Positions 36,872 through 46,460 are shown, counted from the stretch's first letter. The stretch: DNA of 64,000 nucleotides from an uncultured Saprospiraceae bacterium (GCA_943788055.1 CALSOU010000004.1:62001-126000), one strand, 5' to 3'. Notes: generated by a model from the letters alone, not told the origin. Translations and numbers: made by a program.

Positions 36872-36904
36872 TTTGTTATTTGTAGAGTAAAGTACGAATG
36901 CTAA

Positions 36905-37336
36905 TTAGCAACTTATTTTTTTAACACGGCGTTTGTGACGTCCACCCTCAAACGCTGTGTTTAAGAAAGTATCAATCATCCTGAATGCCAATTCTTCAGA
37001 AACGAATCGAGCTGGAATTGATATTATGTTTGCATCATTATGTAAACGCGCAAGTTCTGCAATTTCATTTTGCCAACACAAAGCTGCACGTATATGTGAG
37101 TGTTTATTCGCTGTCATTGCTACACCATTGCCAGAACCACATATGATAATTCCGATGGAGTTCATATCTTGTTCCATAGCATTTGCTAACGGGTGAATGT
37201 AATCAGGATAATCAACGGAGTTCAATGACTCTGTACCAAAATCGCGGACCTTGTAACCCATGGAGATCAACCTAGTAATGACTTTCGCTTTTAGCTCAAA
37301 TCCCGCGTGGTCGCCTCCAATAAATACTTCTTTCAT
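36905..37336 (-). CDS. rpiB: ribose-5-phosphate isomerase B
   Basis: 143-residue cytoplasmic isomerase linking ribose-5-phosphate and ribulose-5-phosphate (pentose phosphate pathway). GGDHAGFELK begins the phosphate site, catalytic C66 lies in IIICGSGNGVAM, and HNDANIISIPARF and the basic C-terminal GGRHKRRVKKI complete the family pattern. Length is normal. It lies 33 bases after the DUF2723 gene and 33 bases before the M28 peptidase gene, all on the minus strand; no metabolic link with these is evident. Confidence 0.95.
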   Translation of the reverse strand: MKEVFIGGDHAGFELKAKVITRLISMGYKVRDFGTESLNSVDYPDYIHPLANAMEQDMNSIGIIICGSGNGVAMTANKHSHIRAALCWQNEIAELARLHNDANIISIPARFVSEELAFRMIDTFLNTAFEGGRHKRRVKKISC

Positions 37337-37369
37337 AACGCTATATAATATTTTTGATGCCCTGAGCTA

Positions 37370-40300
37370 TTAATTTGGCGTAGTTGGTCTTGTGTTTAGA
37401 TAATCTCTAAGCAAGTTTTCCATTTCCGCTGTAAAGTTTGGATCTCCAATTTGTCTTGCTAATCTAACTACATCATTTGCAGCATAAAGATACCGCTGTG
37501 TATCACTTCTGAAAGTGAAACTTGCATCAATTATTTCTGGATCGATGGTTTCGAAGAATAGCAAGTTCTGCTGAGCTTCTTTTCCTAAGATTGTTAGATG
37601 CTTCTTCGCAGCTTCTATATCATTTGTGCGAACGAGAATGTCTATTAATGGAATTACGTCGTACGTGTAGTGAAAGTTCATAGCTGGAAACGCTTCAAAG
37701 TACTTATCGGCGATAGCTGCAGCCTTATCTTCTTGTCCTTTTTGATAAAGATCAGCTGCTGCTCTTTTTATGGCAGAACGCATAGCAAGAATAGCGGCAC
37801 TGTAACTATCATCAACGAACAGATCTTTTTTGTCAAAATTTCCCCATTTCCAGTCATTCATGACGTTATCGTACACTTCTTCTGAATTAACGGAACCAGA
37901 ATATGCAACTCCGCCTTCTTTAACACCTCGACTTTTGTATGGTACGACTCTCAGAGCTAAGCCTTCTAGAGACATGTAGTCATTTATGCCCTGTAGTTTT
38001 GAATTTTCACATGTGATGGCAAAGTAGATCGGTCTATCATAGATATTGGATCCAATGACGTCCAAAATAGCTACATCATCTTTCAGAAGATACTGTCTCG
38101 ACTTAGGATACGTGAATATGATCGGCTCCGGATCAGGATCAGTAGGATTGATCATTCCTACATCAATTGCTTTTTGGCGATCAGGAATAATCATAAGTTT
38201 TCGTGAAGGGAAATATCCTTCCATTTTACGATTAGCTCCAGGAAGGCGTTTGTCACTATTTACAACTTTTAGCGCTTGATCAAGAGGAAATGCTTGATCG
38301 TTATCTGCGAATAGTACGACATTTCGCTGATATCCCCTGTAGTTATCTTCTGATATCGTTAAATTCAGAGGTGGTGAATCATTTACTTTATTACGCAATT
38401 TGTTTATGTACCAATCAACAGCTATCAAACTCAGATTTACCACACGCACGTCGGTTCGGATTCCTTCTACTTCTTGAGCATACCACAGTGGATAAGTATC
38501 ATTATCACCATACGTGAAGATGATTGCATTTTCTTCAACACTGTTAAGAAAATTACTTGCATAATCACGCGAAGCTTGGTGATGGCTTCGGCTGTGATCG
38601 TCAAAATTTTCACTAAGCATAATCACCGGAGCAGATAAAGCCAGTAAAGTAGCAACACCTGCTGCAATGGCGCCTTGTTTTAGACCTACCTTATTCTTGA
38701 ATAATTCATACATGGCCGCGATAGACATCCCTACCCACATCGCGAATGTCATAAAACTGCCTACTAAAACGTAATCACGCTCACGAGGCTCATTCGGAGG
38801 TTGATTTGAATAGATGATAATTCCTATACCTGTAATAATGAAAAGCATCAAAAGGAAAACAAAGTCTTTAGGACGTTTTAGCATATGCCAGAAAAGACCA
38901 ATTAATCCAAAGATTAGTGGCAAGAAATAGTAGTTATTATTTGCTTCTGAGTTCTTGAGTCTGTCTGGTTCATTATCAGAGTTATAAAGCCTTGCATCAT
39001 CAATAAATTTGATGCCTGAGCGCCAATTACCGCTAGCTTTATCCCAACTAAAATAACCCTGATCTCCATTTTGTCTACCTACGAAGTTCCACATAAAGTA
39101 TCTCCCGTACATCCACTTCAGTTGGTATGCTACTAAGAACCTAATATTGTCGGACATGTTGGGACGTCCTTTCGCATCGCCGACTGTATTGGTTCTCCAT
39201 AGGTCGTAAATCTGTTTCCTACTAGCTGTCATATCCGCTAGTCTCGGAAATAGCATCTTGTCTTTATTTCTGTATTTGTATGAGATTTTGTCACTAACAT
39301 ACTCGTAGCGATCTCCAACTTGACCGTATACTTTTTCAGAATTAGATCCACTAGGTTCAGCCTGGTAGCTTGGTCCAAAAAGTAATGGTCGCTCACCGTA
39401 CTGTTCTCTATTTATATAAGGTACAAGTCTCAACGCGTCACTTGGGACGTTCATGTTAACTGGAGTATCAGCATTCGCTCTGATTACAATGACACCAATA
39501 AGTGAGAAAGCAATAACATTCAATGTAGCAATAACTGTCACCAATTGAAGCAATTGGTTATTCTCTCTGTGTGCATATTTTAATAAGAAGTAAGCAAGTC
39601 CACCTACCAAAAGAACCGTTGGGACTAGTCCTGAATGTAAAGGTAAACCCAAAGAGTTCACGCAAAATATTTCTAGCTTAGCCCATAAAAGAGGAATATA
39701 TGCAATGACAATTTTCTGTATAAATACCATATACAACAATCCCACACCAATACTGATCAGCGCACCCATTACATTGCGATTGTCATATTTTTTGTAGTAG
39801 TACAATAGGCCCAAAGCAGGAAGAGCTAGCAAACTTAAAAGGTGTACACCAACTGATAGGCCAGCAGCAAACAAACTAAATACTAACCAACGGTCATTTT
39901 CTACCACATTGGGTAGTGAGTACCACTTTACAGCAGACCAAATGGTCATTGCTGTAAAGAACGTCGACATAGCATATACTTCACCTTCAACTGCAGAAAA
40001 CCAAACAGAACTAGCAAATGCTGTGGTTAAGCCTGCTACCAATGCTGCTCCAGCTGCCGCCCATGACTGACCTTTATCCAATTCGGCATCAGGTCCAACC
40101 ATAGCTATTTTGGTCAATAAGCCTGTTGTCCACGCAGCAAAAGCTGCAGTGAAAGCAGTACAAACACCCGACATTAAGTTCACAGCGAAAGCTATGTCAC
40201 TTAGATCGTCTGAAAATAATTCAGCGAACATTGTAAAAAATCGACCAACTATCATAAAGAGAGGAGCCCCTGGAGGGTGTACAACCTGAAGCTTATACGC

Positions 40301-40426
40301 TCCTAGTATGAATTCACCACAATCCCAGAGGGATCCGACACGTTCTGCTGATAAGTAAAAGACGACTACTGCAAGGGCAAAAGCAAGCCAACCTGCAATA
40401 TTGATTAATTTCTTAGATGATAACAT
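37370..40426 (-). CDS. DUF2723 (TMEM260-like) GT-C membrane glycosyltransferase
   Basis: 1018-residue protein with about a dozen membrane segments in ~10-330 and ~490-610, and a long soluble C-terminal region (~615-1018) ending in helical repeats. The first loop has the GT-C acidic motif D35-C-G-E38 (GSLWDCGEFILG) followed by VVHPPGAPLF, hallmarks of DUF2723. The human relative TMEM260 is an O-mannosyltransferase; here a lipid-linked donor glycosyltransferase acting outside the inner membrane is the best guess. A conserved soluble segment has FTYGDNDTYPLWYAQEVEGI. First gene of a run with rpiB and M28. Size is normal for Bacteroidota members. Confidence 0.9.
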   Translation of the reverse strand: MLSSKKLINIAGWLAFALAVVVFYLSAERVGSLWDCGEFILGAYKLQVVHPPGAPLFMIVGRFFTMFAELFSDDLSDIAFAVNLMSGVCTAFTAAFAAWTTGLLTKIAMVGPDAELDKGQSWAAAGAALVAGLTTAFASSVWFSAVEGEVYAMSTFFTAMTIWSAVKWYSLPNVVENDRWLVFSLFAAGLSVGVHLLSLLALPALGLLYYYKKYDNRNVMGALISIGVGLLYMVFIQKIVIAYIPLLWAKLEIFCVNSLGLPLHSGLVPTVLLVGGLAYFLLKYAHRENNQLLQLVTVIATLNVIAFSLIGVIVIRANADTPVNMNVPSDALRLVPYINREQYGERPLLFGPSYQAEPSGSNSEKVYGQVGDRYEYVSDKISYKYRNKDKMLFPRLADMTASRKQIYDLWRTNTVGDAKGRPNMSDNIRFLVAYQLKWMYGRYFMWNFVGRQNGDQGYFSWDKASGNWRSGIKFIDDARLYNSDNEPDRLKNSEANNNYYFLPLIFGLIGLFWHMLKRPKDFVFLLMLFIITGIGIIIYSNQPPNEPRERDYVLVGSFMTFAMWVGMSIAAMYELFKNKVGLKQGAIAAGVATLLALSAPVIMLSENFDDHSRSHHQASRDYASNFLNSVEENAIIFTYGDNDTYPLWYAQEVEGIRTDVRVVNLSLIAVDWYINKLRNKVNDSPPLNLTISEDNYRGYQRNVVLFADNDQAFPLDQALKVVNSDKRLPGANRKMEGYFPSRKLMIIPDRQKAIDVGMINPTDPDPEPIIFTYPKSRQYLLKDDVAILDVIGSNIYDRPIYFAITCENSKLQGINDYMSLEGLALRVVPYKSRGVKEGGVAYSGSVNSEEVYDNVMNDWKWGNFDKKDLFVDDSYSAAILAMRSAIKRAAADLYQKGQEDKAAAIADKYFEAFPAMNFHYTYDVIPLIDILVRTNDIEAAKKHLTILGKEAQQNLLFFETIDPEIIDASFTFRSDTQRYLYAANDVVRLARQIGDPNFTAEMENLLRDYLNTRPTTPN

Positions 40427-40464
40427 AAATGATTCTTAGCTTTGCACTGAATATTAATGCGCTA

Positions 40465-40472
40465 CAAATGTA
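40465..40472 (-). promoter_or_regulatory. -7 element (TACATTTG) for DUF2723 gene
   Basis: Minus-strand exact TAnnTTTG match 38 bases before ATG 40426. A plus-strand TAAATTTG lies next to it (40474-40481) and could serve the divergent genes from 40634, at a greater distance. Confidence 0.5.
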
Positions 40473-40633
40473 GTAAATTTGTAATCAATTCGAGTCAGTT
40501 TCATATCCGCGAGCTAACTTGGAAAAACATTCCACAAGTTGTCTAATTCTACGCTAACATCGCACAGAATTGAAAATCAATTGACTGTAAATTGTTTTAA
40601 TATCGAATTAGATAACGAAAAAGAAGCGAATTA

Positions 40634-40759
40634 ATGATTAAATATCTTTTACTAGGAATTATCCTTTCAATTGCTTATCGGTTTTGGAATAAAACGCCAA
40701 AAATCGATAAAACTGGTCAGGAGCCTGAGGAGTATGCAGATTACGAAGAAATAGATTAA
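40634..40759 (+). CDS. DUF4834-like small membrane protein
   Basis: 41-residue protein too short for routine gene calls. An N-terminal hydrophobic segment (YLLLGIILSIAYRFW) is followed by an acidic tail ending EEYADYEEID, which matches the tail of DUF4834 proteins that I know from Bacteroidota. Its TAA overlaps the ATG of the next gene (TAATG), so the pseudouridine synthase is translated by coupling. Function unknown. Real because of the family match and the exact stop-start overlap. Confidence 0.7.
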   Translation: MIKYLLLGIILSIAYRFWNKTPKIDKTGQEPEEYADYEEID

Positions 40760-41418
40760 TGAAGAAAATAGAAATTTTGTATAAGGACCATCAAATCCTT
40801 ATCATTAATAAGCCTTTTGGTATTGCTATTCAATCGACTGATAATGATCAGTTATCTGCAATCGAAATAATGGAGAAAAAAACCGGAGGTCCTCTCTTCA
40901 TTACTCATCGTTTAGATCAAGTTACTAGCGGAGCGTGCATATTTGCGAAGAATAAAAGGACTTGCGCCGCTATCAATCAATCTCTTCAATCTGGAATAGT
41001 TGAGAAAACCTATTTGGCTGTAGTTAGAACAGGTATAGCTAAACAAGAAGATTCGCTAGAAATGAAACTAGTACACAATCAAAAAGCTAGGAAGGCATTT
41101 GTGAATCCAAAGGGTAAGCTGGCAAGGCTTGATTATTTTCTTTTGTTCAGTAGCGATCGATACGATTTACTTCAAGTAAAGATAGTAGAAGGTAGATTTC
41201 ATCAGATTCGATGTATGCTTGCAGAAGAAGGAATGCCTATCAAGGGTGATGTAAAGTATGGAGCTCGACGAAGTAATAAAGACAGGTCAATTCATCTTCA
41301 TGCACATACCTTGGCATTCCCACATCCGAAAACAAAAGAAATTCTACATTTTTCTGCACCTTTGCCCTCTGAAAATTTATGGCAGTTTTTTGCAGAACAA
41401 ATGGAAAGTGGTCAATAG
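40759..41418 (+). CDS. RluA-family pseudouridine synthase
   Basis: 219-residue enzyme that isomerises uridine in rRNA or tRNA. Catalytic D53 in THRLDQVTSGACIFAK; downstream KTYLAVV, GRFHQIRCMLAE and GDVKYGARRS match family motifs. It lacks an S4 RNA-binding domain, giving the short RluA/TruC-like form typical in Bacteroidota. The specific target base is not determinable. The start overlaps the stop of the small DUF4834 gene. Confidence 0.92.
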   Translation: MKKIEILYKDHQILIINKPFGIAIQSTDNDQLSAIEIMEKKTGGPLFITHRLDQVTSGACIFAKNKRTCAAINQSLQSGIVEKTYLAVVRTGIAKQEDSLEMKLVHNQKARKAFVNPKGKLARLDYFLLFSSDRYDLLQVKIVEGRFHQIRCMLAEEGMPIKGDVKYGARRSNKDRSIHLHAHTLAFPHPKTKEILHFSAPLPSENLWQFFAEQMESGQ

Positions 41419-41477
41419 AGAATTGCTTTTGTTTAAAGTGTCCTAGCCTTCCAAAATGCTGTGTTGTAAAAATGTTT

Positions 41478-41508
41478 TTGTTTGAAGAACATCGTATCAA
41501 TAACTTTA
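41478..41508 (+). promoter_or_regulatory. promoter: TTG-N20-TAACTTTA
   Basis: TTG at 41478-41480 and TAACTTTA at 41501-41508 (7 of 8 match) with 20 bases between, near the Bacteroidota -33/-7 spacing. The barrel gene starts 26 bases later. Confidence 0.4.
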
Positions 41509-41534
41509 TTCGTTCTGTTTCCTGTATATGATAA

Positions 41535-42461
41535 ATGAAAAATATGATTGATCGCTTTAAGATATACTCAAGTTTAATTCTTGTCGTGCTTTTTCTAAGT
41601 ATCGGAAGTTCGATAATTGCGCAAGATTATAACTTCGGAATCCGCGCTGGGTTAAGTTATTCTAGATTACTAGGACCAACTATTAATGAGCCTACGCATT
41701 CAGATGCCTTTCAATTCAATAACGGTATCCATTTTGGTGTAACTTTCACATATAACATTACCGATGTATTTGGGCTTCGTACGGAAGTGTCTTATAATCA
41801 GATTGGAACTAGATATACATTTGAAAGTCAAGACGCTCCTTATGTTTTCAGAGATGGACTTGAAAGAGCACCTCGTAATGGAGAGGTTACAAGATTTTAT
41901 GACGTAAGTAATGCATATGTCCATGTTCCATTGATGGCAAACTGGAAGCCGATCAAAAAGCTTGAGCTCTTTGGTGGAATTTATACACAGTTCCTCGTAT
42001 TGCCGACGTCTGGAGGTAAAGTTGATTTTACAGCGCCAATTAATCCGGAAACAGGAGAAGTGTATAACTACTCGTTTATACAATCGATAGAAGGGAATTA
42101 TTACTCAGATGATCCACGTGAAGCAAAGGGAAATCAGGGTCTTGTAGTTGATCTGATAATAGACGGAGAAGTAACAAAAATTGGAATGAATCGACTTGTT
42201 GGGGCATATTACGAACTTGACGCAGATGAAAAACGAGGAAGCACATATAATTGGTTTGATGCAGGACTTGAAGCCGGAGCATCTTACTACATTAATCGTT
42301 CTTTATTTTTGAGCTTTAGTGCAATGTATGGATTGCTGGATGTAACCAATAATGATCTAGATGTTGACTTTTATCGATTGAATGAATTTGACAAATTCAA
42401 TTTTAGAGATGATTTCGATACAAACTTATCGTTGCAAGTATCACTTGGATTTAAATTTTAG
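41535..42461 (+). CDS. outer-membrane beta-barrel protein (PorT/OmpX-like)
   Basis: 308-residue predicted outer-membrane barrel. Signal peptide ends SSIIAQDYNFG, followed by the common RAGLSYSRLLGP. Amphipathic strands fill the mature protein, with aromatic turns (LRTEVSYNQIGTRYTF, GASYYINRSLFLSFSAMYG) and the last strand LSLQVSLGFKF. Domain looks like the outer-membrane-barrel fold found in PorT, but it is not specific enough to call PorT. ATG 41535 chosen; 41544 is an in-frame alternative. Confidence 0.85.
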   Translation: MKNMIDRFKIYSSLILVVLFLSIGSSIIAQDYNFGIRAGLSYSRLLGPTINEPTHSDAFQFNNGIHFGVTFTYNITDVFGLRTEVSYNQIGTRYTFESQDAPYVFRDGLERAPRNGEVTRFYDVSNAYVHVPLMANWKPIKKLELFGGIYTQFLVLPTSGGKVDFTAPINPETGEVYNYSFIQSIEGNYYSDDPREAKGNQGLVVDLIIDGEVTKIGMNRLVGAYYELDADEKRGSTYNWFDAGLEAGASYYINRSLFLSFSAMYGLLDVTNNDLDVDFYRLNEFDKFNFRDDFDTNLSLQVSLGFKF

Positions 42462-42605
42462 TTAAGATTCATCAATTTGTTATAAATGCTGAATTATAAT
42501 CGATCAATAGTAGTTCGAGATAATGAACTTTTGGACGTAAGCCCTCAACAATAGCTGAAGCATACAAATCAAGTCAGCTAGATTTAAAAAATGATGAACA
42601 ATGAT

Positions 42606-42613
42606 TACTTTTG
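42606..42613 (+). promoter_or_regulatory. -7 element (TACTTTTG) for ompH-like gene
   Basis: Exact TAnnTTTG match 14 bases before ATG 42628. It lies after the ATG at 42601, so that upstream start cannot be used from this promoter. Confidence 0.55.
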
Positions 42614-42627
42614 TGAAAAATATCAAA

Positions 42628-43134
42628 ATGACTTATACTAAATACACACTCGTTGCTTTATTTCTATGTTTCTTCTTCTTGGGTCAAGCCCAAAAGTTTG
42701 GACACATCAATAGCCAAGAGTTATTGGTAAATATGCAGGAAATTAAAACGGCTGACGAGCAATTATTAGCATATCAGAAGCAATTGGAAGACGAGTTTGT
42801 TACTAAAGGTCAAGCTTTTGAAGAAGAGTACAAGGCGTTTGTGGGACGTGCTAATAGCGGAGATTTTCCTCAGATTCAATTACAGAAAGAACAAGAGGCT
42901 TTAGCTGTAAAGCAGCAAAACCTTCAAAACCTACAAAGCCAATCACAACAGAAAATCTTGCAAAAGCGTGAAGAGCTTTATGCTCCTGTTCTTAAGCTGG
43001 TAGAGGACGCAGTGCAAGCAGTAGGAAAAGAACAAGAATACACGATGATTTTTGATTCAAGCCTTGGGGTCATGCTGCATGGTGATGAATCGAAAGACGT
43101 TTCTGCCCTAGTAAAAGCGAAACTTAGTATGTAA
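42628..43134 (+). CDS. OmpH/Skp-family periplasmic chaperone
   Basis: 168-residue exported chaperone that holds unfolded outer-membrane proteins. Signal peptide MTYTKYTLVALFLCFFFLGQAQ, then KFGHINSQELLVNM, a long coiled-coil arm (~40-115, rich in Gln/Glu/Lys) and a C-terminal strand YTMIFDSSLGVMLHG, the order of OmpH/Skp. Start chosen at 42628 because the -7 element (42606-42613) lies between it and the upstream ATG 42601. It follows a barrel gene, a common pairing near envelope functions. Confidence 0.9.
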   Translation: MTYTKYTLVALFLCFFFLGQAQKFGHINSQELLVNMQEIKTADEQLLAYQKQLEDEFVTKGQAFEEEYKAFVGRANSGDFPQIQLQKEQEALAVKQQNLQNLQSQSQQKILQKREELYAPVLKLVEDAVQAVGKEQEYTMIFDSSLGVMLHGDESKDVSALVKAKLSM

Positions 43135-43170
43135 TATTATCTTCCTAGGATTTTTACTTTTCAGATTTTT

Positions 43171-44448
43171 CTAGATCGAATCTATGATATTTGTTCTATA
43201 AGCTCTTATGGCGGGTATCGTTCCTGCAAGAAGACTTAATAGACAGGTCCCGACTATTAGTGCTATCTCCACGATATTGAGTCGCCATGCATCTAAGGCA
43301 TAGTGAAATTGTGCATTTAATAGTCCAGAAATTATCCACAATCCTCCATGTGCAAGTAATACGCCGAGCAATGCTCCTATCAATCCTATGTATAAAGCCT
43401 CCATCAGTATCAATGCACTTAATTGAGTTGGACTAGCTCCAGCTACACGCATCATTGCTAATTCATGCTTTCGCTCTTTCAGATTATTGTAGAGCGAAAT
43501 AAAAACGCTTAATGCACTGATAAGGCCAATGAGTATTGCTAGATAACTTACTGCTTTTAATGCAGCACCTAGGTTTGCTAAGAGCTTGTTTAATTGGTAT
43601 GTTGGAGAGGTTGCCATTATTGTTGTATTCTCATTGATATTGCGAGGCATGTTAATAACGGGAATAGCTCGTTTTTTATCAGCTTTAAATCGCACAAGTA
43701 TCGATGTGATGTCTTTGACGGGAAAGTCAGTGATTATTGGAGGAACAGCAGCTACAACAGAACTGTCAAGATCATCAGTGATTGAGTTTTGATTTACACT
43801 TAGAGTATCTGAACTATGATCGTGAGATTCATGAACTTCCCAAATTGAACGATAATCAGTAATAATCAGCTTGTCCATCACGCTATTATGTGGAGCTAAA
43901 ATACCAACCACTTTGAATGGTGCACCATGGTCATGTTCAAGATCACCTTCATTGAAACCGTGAGATGAAAAAAAAGTGGATCCTATTTTTAGTTGAGTTT
44001 CAGCCTGGACTTTAGCTCCCACTATAACTTCCATTACATTTTCTGTAATTCTACCTTGATCAATCTTGGCATCGTAAAATTCTAAAATCGAATTATCAGT
44101 TCCAACAATTCTAAAAGTTTTGTAAGAATCACCTATTGATAAAGGTACTGCATCTTCGATGTAGGGATTCTTGGGATTAAATAAAAAAGCTGCATCCTCT
44201 ACTTTGATATTTCCTGTTGGAGCATCAACATGGAACATAGAATTTAGAATTAATTGAAGTGGACTTCCTTTTGCTCCAGCTACCATATCTACACCAGCCT
44301 GATTTCTATCAAATTGCTCGGTGAATTGCTTTTTGAAGATGAATAAAAGTGAAAGCAGACCCACTCCAAAAGCGATAAGTATGACGCTTAAAACAGTCGA
44401 CCAAGGTTTTGCCCAAACATTTTTCCAACTCACTTTAGCTAGATTCAT
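43171..44448 (-). CDS. MacB/FtsX-type ABC transporter permease
   Basis: 425-residue inner-membrane protein with the FtsX plan: one N-terminal helix (~18-38), a large periplasmic domain (~40-300), then three helices near the C-terminus (~305-330, ~355-385, ~395-415). VSWKNVWAKPWSTVLSVIL and the GASPTQLSALILMEALYIGLIGALLG stretch are typical. The periplasmic part contains two HDHG/SHDHS clusters (EHDHGAPF, ESHDHSSD) that could bind a metal. It overlaps the ATPase gene by four bases (ATGA). Substrate unknown; may export lipoproteins, peptides or metals. Confidence 0.9.
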   Translation of the reverse strand: MNLAKVSWKNVWAKPWSTVLSVILIAFGVGLLSLLFIFKKQFTEQFDRNQAGVDMVAGAKGSPLQLILNSMFHVDAPTGNIKVEDAAFLFNPKNPYIEDAVPLSIGDSYKTFRIVGTDNSILEFYDAKIDQGRITENVMEVIVGAKVQAETQLKIGSTFFSSHGFNEGDLEHDHGAPFKVVGILAPHNSVMDKLIITDYRSIWEVHESHDHSSDTLSVNQNSITDDLDSSVVAAVPPIITDFPVKDITSILVRFKADKKRAIPVINMPRNINENTTIMATSPTYQLNKLLANLGAALKAVSYLAILIGLISALSVFISLYNNLKERKHELAMMRVAGASPTQLSALILMEALYIGLIGALLGVLLAHGGLWIISGLLNAQFHYALDAWRLNIVEIALIVGTCLLSLLAGTIPAIRAYRTNIIDSI

Positions 44449-45092
44449 ATCTGTTTGTTTTTAGGCGTCAAACTTAATTGGTTTTCAAATCTGTCACTTA
44501 TACGTTGATCGTGAGTGACTATTATCAGAGCACAGTTTTCAGATTCCATTTGCTCTCGTAACAAATCTGTTACAGCCAAACAATGTTCGTCATCCAGTGC
44601 GCTTGAAGGTTCATCAGCAAGTAGAATGCTTGGTTCGGATATAACAGCTCGAGCGATAGAAAGTCTTTGTTGTTCTCCTTGAGAAAGCTCATTCGGTTTA
44701 CTATTTAATTTATGCGGTATTCCTAGTCTTGCCAGTACTTCAGCAATTCTGTGATCATTCGGGATGAGTCCAGCAAGTTTGCGACAGAGTTGCAAGTTTT
44801 CTTTAACGGTCAAAGCTTGCATGAAAATTGACTTTTGAAATACCAGTCCAATATTGCTACCGCGAAATTTATCTAGTTCTTTTGGACTTAGATCATTCAT
44901 TGAAATATCGTTTACCACGACCTTGCCTGATGTAGGAGGCATGAGACCTCCAAGTATATGCAGAAAGGTACTTTTCCCAACTCCTGATTGCCCAAGAATG
45001 AGAAGTGCATTGCCCTTTTCTACTTTGATGTCGGGATAAAAAATGGGCTTACTATTGGCGTATTTATAGGTAAGCTTCGTTGTTGCGAGCAT
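44445..45092 (-). CDS. LolD/MacB-type ABC transporter ATP-binding protein
   Basis: 215-residue cytoplasmic ATPase. Walker A GQSGVGKST (~34-42), Q-loop LVFQKSIFMQ, signature LSQGEQQRLSIARA, Walker B ILLADEPSSALD and the H-loop VTHDQ are complete, and the size matches the short LolD family. Translationally coupled to the permease at 43171 (four-base overlap). A -7 element sits 17 bases upstream. Confidence 0.94.
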   Translation of the reverse strand: MLATTKLTYKYANSKPIFYPDIKVEKGNALLILGQSGVGKSTFLHILGGLMPPTSGKVVVNDISMNDLSPKELDKFRGSNIGLVFQKSIFMQALTVKENLQLCRKLAGLIPNDHRIAEVLARLGIPHKLNSKPNELSQGEQQRLSIARAVISEPSILLADEPSSALDDEHCLAVTDLLREQMESENCALIIVTHDQRISDRFENQLSLTPKNKQI

Positions 45093-45109
45093 ACTTGTCG
45101 ATTGTGTTC

Positions 45110-45117
45110 CAAAAGTA
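45110..45117 (-). promoter_or_regulatory. -7 element (TACTTTTG) for ABC transporter
   Basis: Minus-strand exact TAnnTTTG match 17 bases before ATG 45092. Confidence 0.5.
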
Positions 45118-45258
45118 ATAGTTATCTTCTATATAGTATTGATTCTTGAGTATTAGTAGTTGAAAGACTTATTGTTCAATGTCTTGATAACAAATTTTAT
45201 TGCTTAGATAAGCTTAGTTTTAACAGCGGTAAGAAAAGGAGATATCAAGTGTCAAGTA

Positions 45259-45266
45259 TACTTTTG
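45259..45266 (+). promoter_or_regulatory. -7 element (TACTTTTG) upstream of pseudogene
   Basis: Exact TAnnTTTG match 25 bases before ATG 45292 of the decayed saccharopine-dehydrogenase-like gene, so the promoter outlived the coding sequence. Confidence 0.45.
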
Positions 45267-45291
45267 CTATAGATCAAAATAGCTATTTAAA

Positions 45292-46433
45292 ATGTCATAT
45301 AATATAATTATTACTGGAGCAGGTGGAATTGGACAAGCTGCAGGTTTAATAATTACTGTACATACAGAATTTTCGTGTCAACTATATTGGTGACATTAAT
45401 CAAGCTGGATTGGATGCTTCCAAGAAGTTCATAGAAGAAGGGGCGGAGAAAAATGGAATCGTTGAGACTTTTCGGATGTCTGGGGGAAGGTGGATGATTC
45501 ATTTAAGTCTATTTTAGACAAAGGAGACATAATTTTGGATTGTTTACCCGGTCGATTTGCACCTGGCATGGCGAAACTATGAGTTTAATACAAGTTGCAT
45601 TATGTGAACTTGACCGAGTATGTCACCGAAACAAATGCTATTATCCAAATCCCTAAAAGAGCAGAAACTGGATTTATCTTGCAAACTGGAGTAGCGCCTG
45701 GCTTTGTCAGCATACTTGGGCACATGCTGTACAAGGAATTTCAGCGTAAATATAGGACTGATCAATTAGATTTGATGGAAATGAAAGTAGGAGCTATACC
45801 ACAGAACGCCTCGGTACCGCATTTTTATGCATTTACTTGGAGTCCTATTGGAGTTGCTACGGAGTATGTGAAAGAAGCAATAGTTGTCCGCGATAATGAA
45901 GTTGTTTCCGTTCCCTCCTTATCTGATTGCCAAGAGCTGATGCTTAATGGGAAGCGCTATGAAGATGAATTTACTTCGGGTGGAGCAGCAGATTTTCCAT
46001 AAGCATTTAAGGGAAAAGTGAAAAACTTACTTTACAAAACGCTTCGATTTGTGGGGCATTATGAATGGGTCCAAAATGGAATTGAACTGATCGGAAATCA
46101 ACCGAATCTCTCTACACTTTTGGAAAAGTCGATGTTATCTTCGGTACCATCCGTTGAAAATGACCATGTCGTTATCTATTGTAGAGTCCCAGGAAAAGAT
46201 CACAATGACAGATTACGAGGAATTGATAAACCTGTGAACGTCTATCCGCAAAAAGTGGAAATCAAATATTGAGAGCAATTCAGTCCACAACTGCATCTGC
46301 ACTTTGTGAAAGTGCAAGAATGTTACACACAGAGGATCTCTGAAGAATGGAGTAAATCTCCAAAGTAGCATTGAACCAGAATCTTTCATAGATGGTCCAT
46401 TTATCAAGATGGTATATGGGGATGTCTTAAATT
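45292..46433 (+). pseudogene. decayed saccharopine dehydrogenase-family oxidoreductase
   Basis: ATG 45292 starts MSYNIIITGAGGIGQAAG, a Rossmann NAD(P) motif. The reading then shifts near 45370 (to RVNYIGDINQAGLDA) and near 45480 (to KVDDSFKSILDKGDIILDCLPG). In-frame stops TGA 45580 and TAA 45586 precede LHYVNLTEYVTETN, the long piece 45595-46002 ends at TAA 46000 where the family has Glu (DFP-stop-AFKGKVKNL), and the frame continues to 46272 (RFVGHYEW...VYPQKVEIKY). Two more shifts lead to ILRAIQSTTASALCESA and to ESFIDGPFIKMVYGD. The family is recognised from this order. At least six lesions; no product. Confidence 0.85.
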
Positions 46434-46460
46434 GATTTAGAATAGAAAGCTCATTATATC

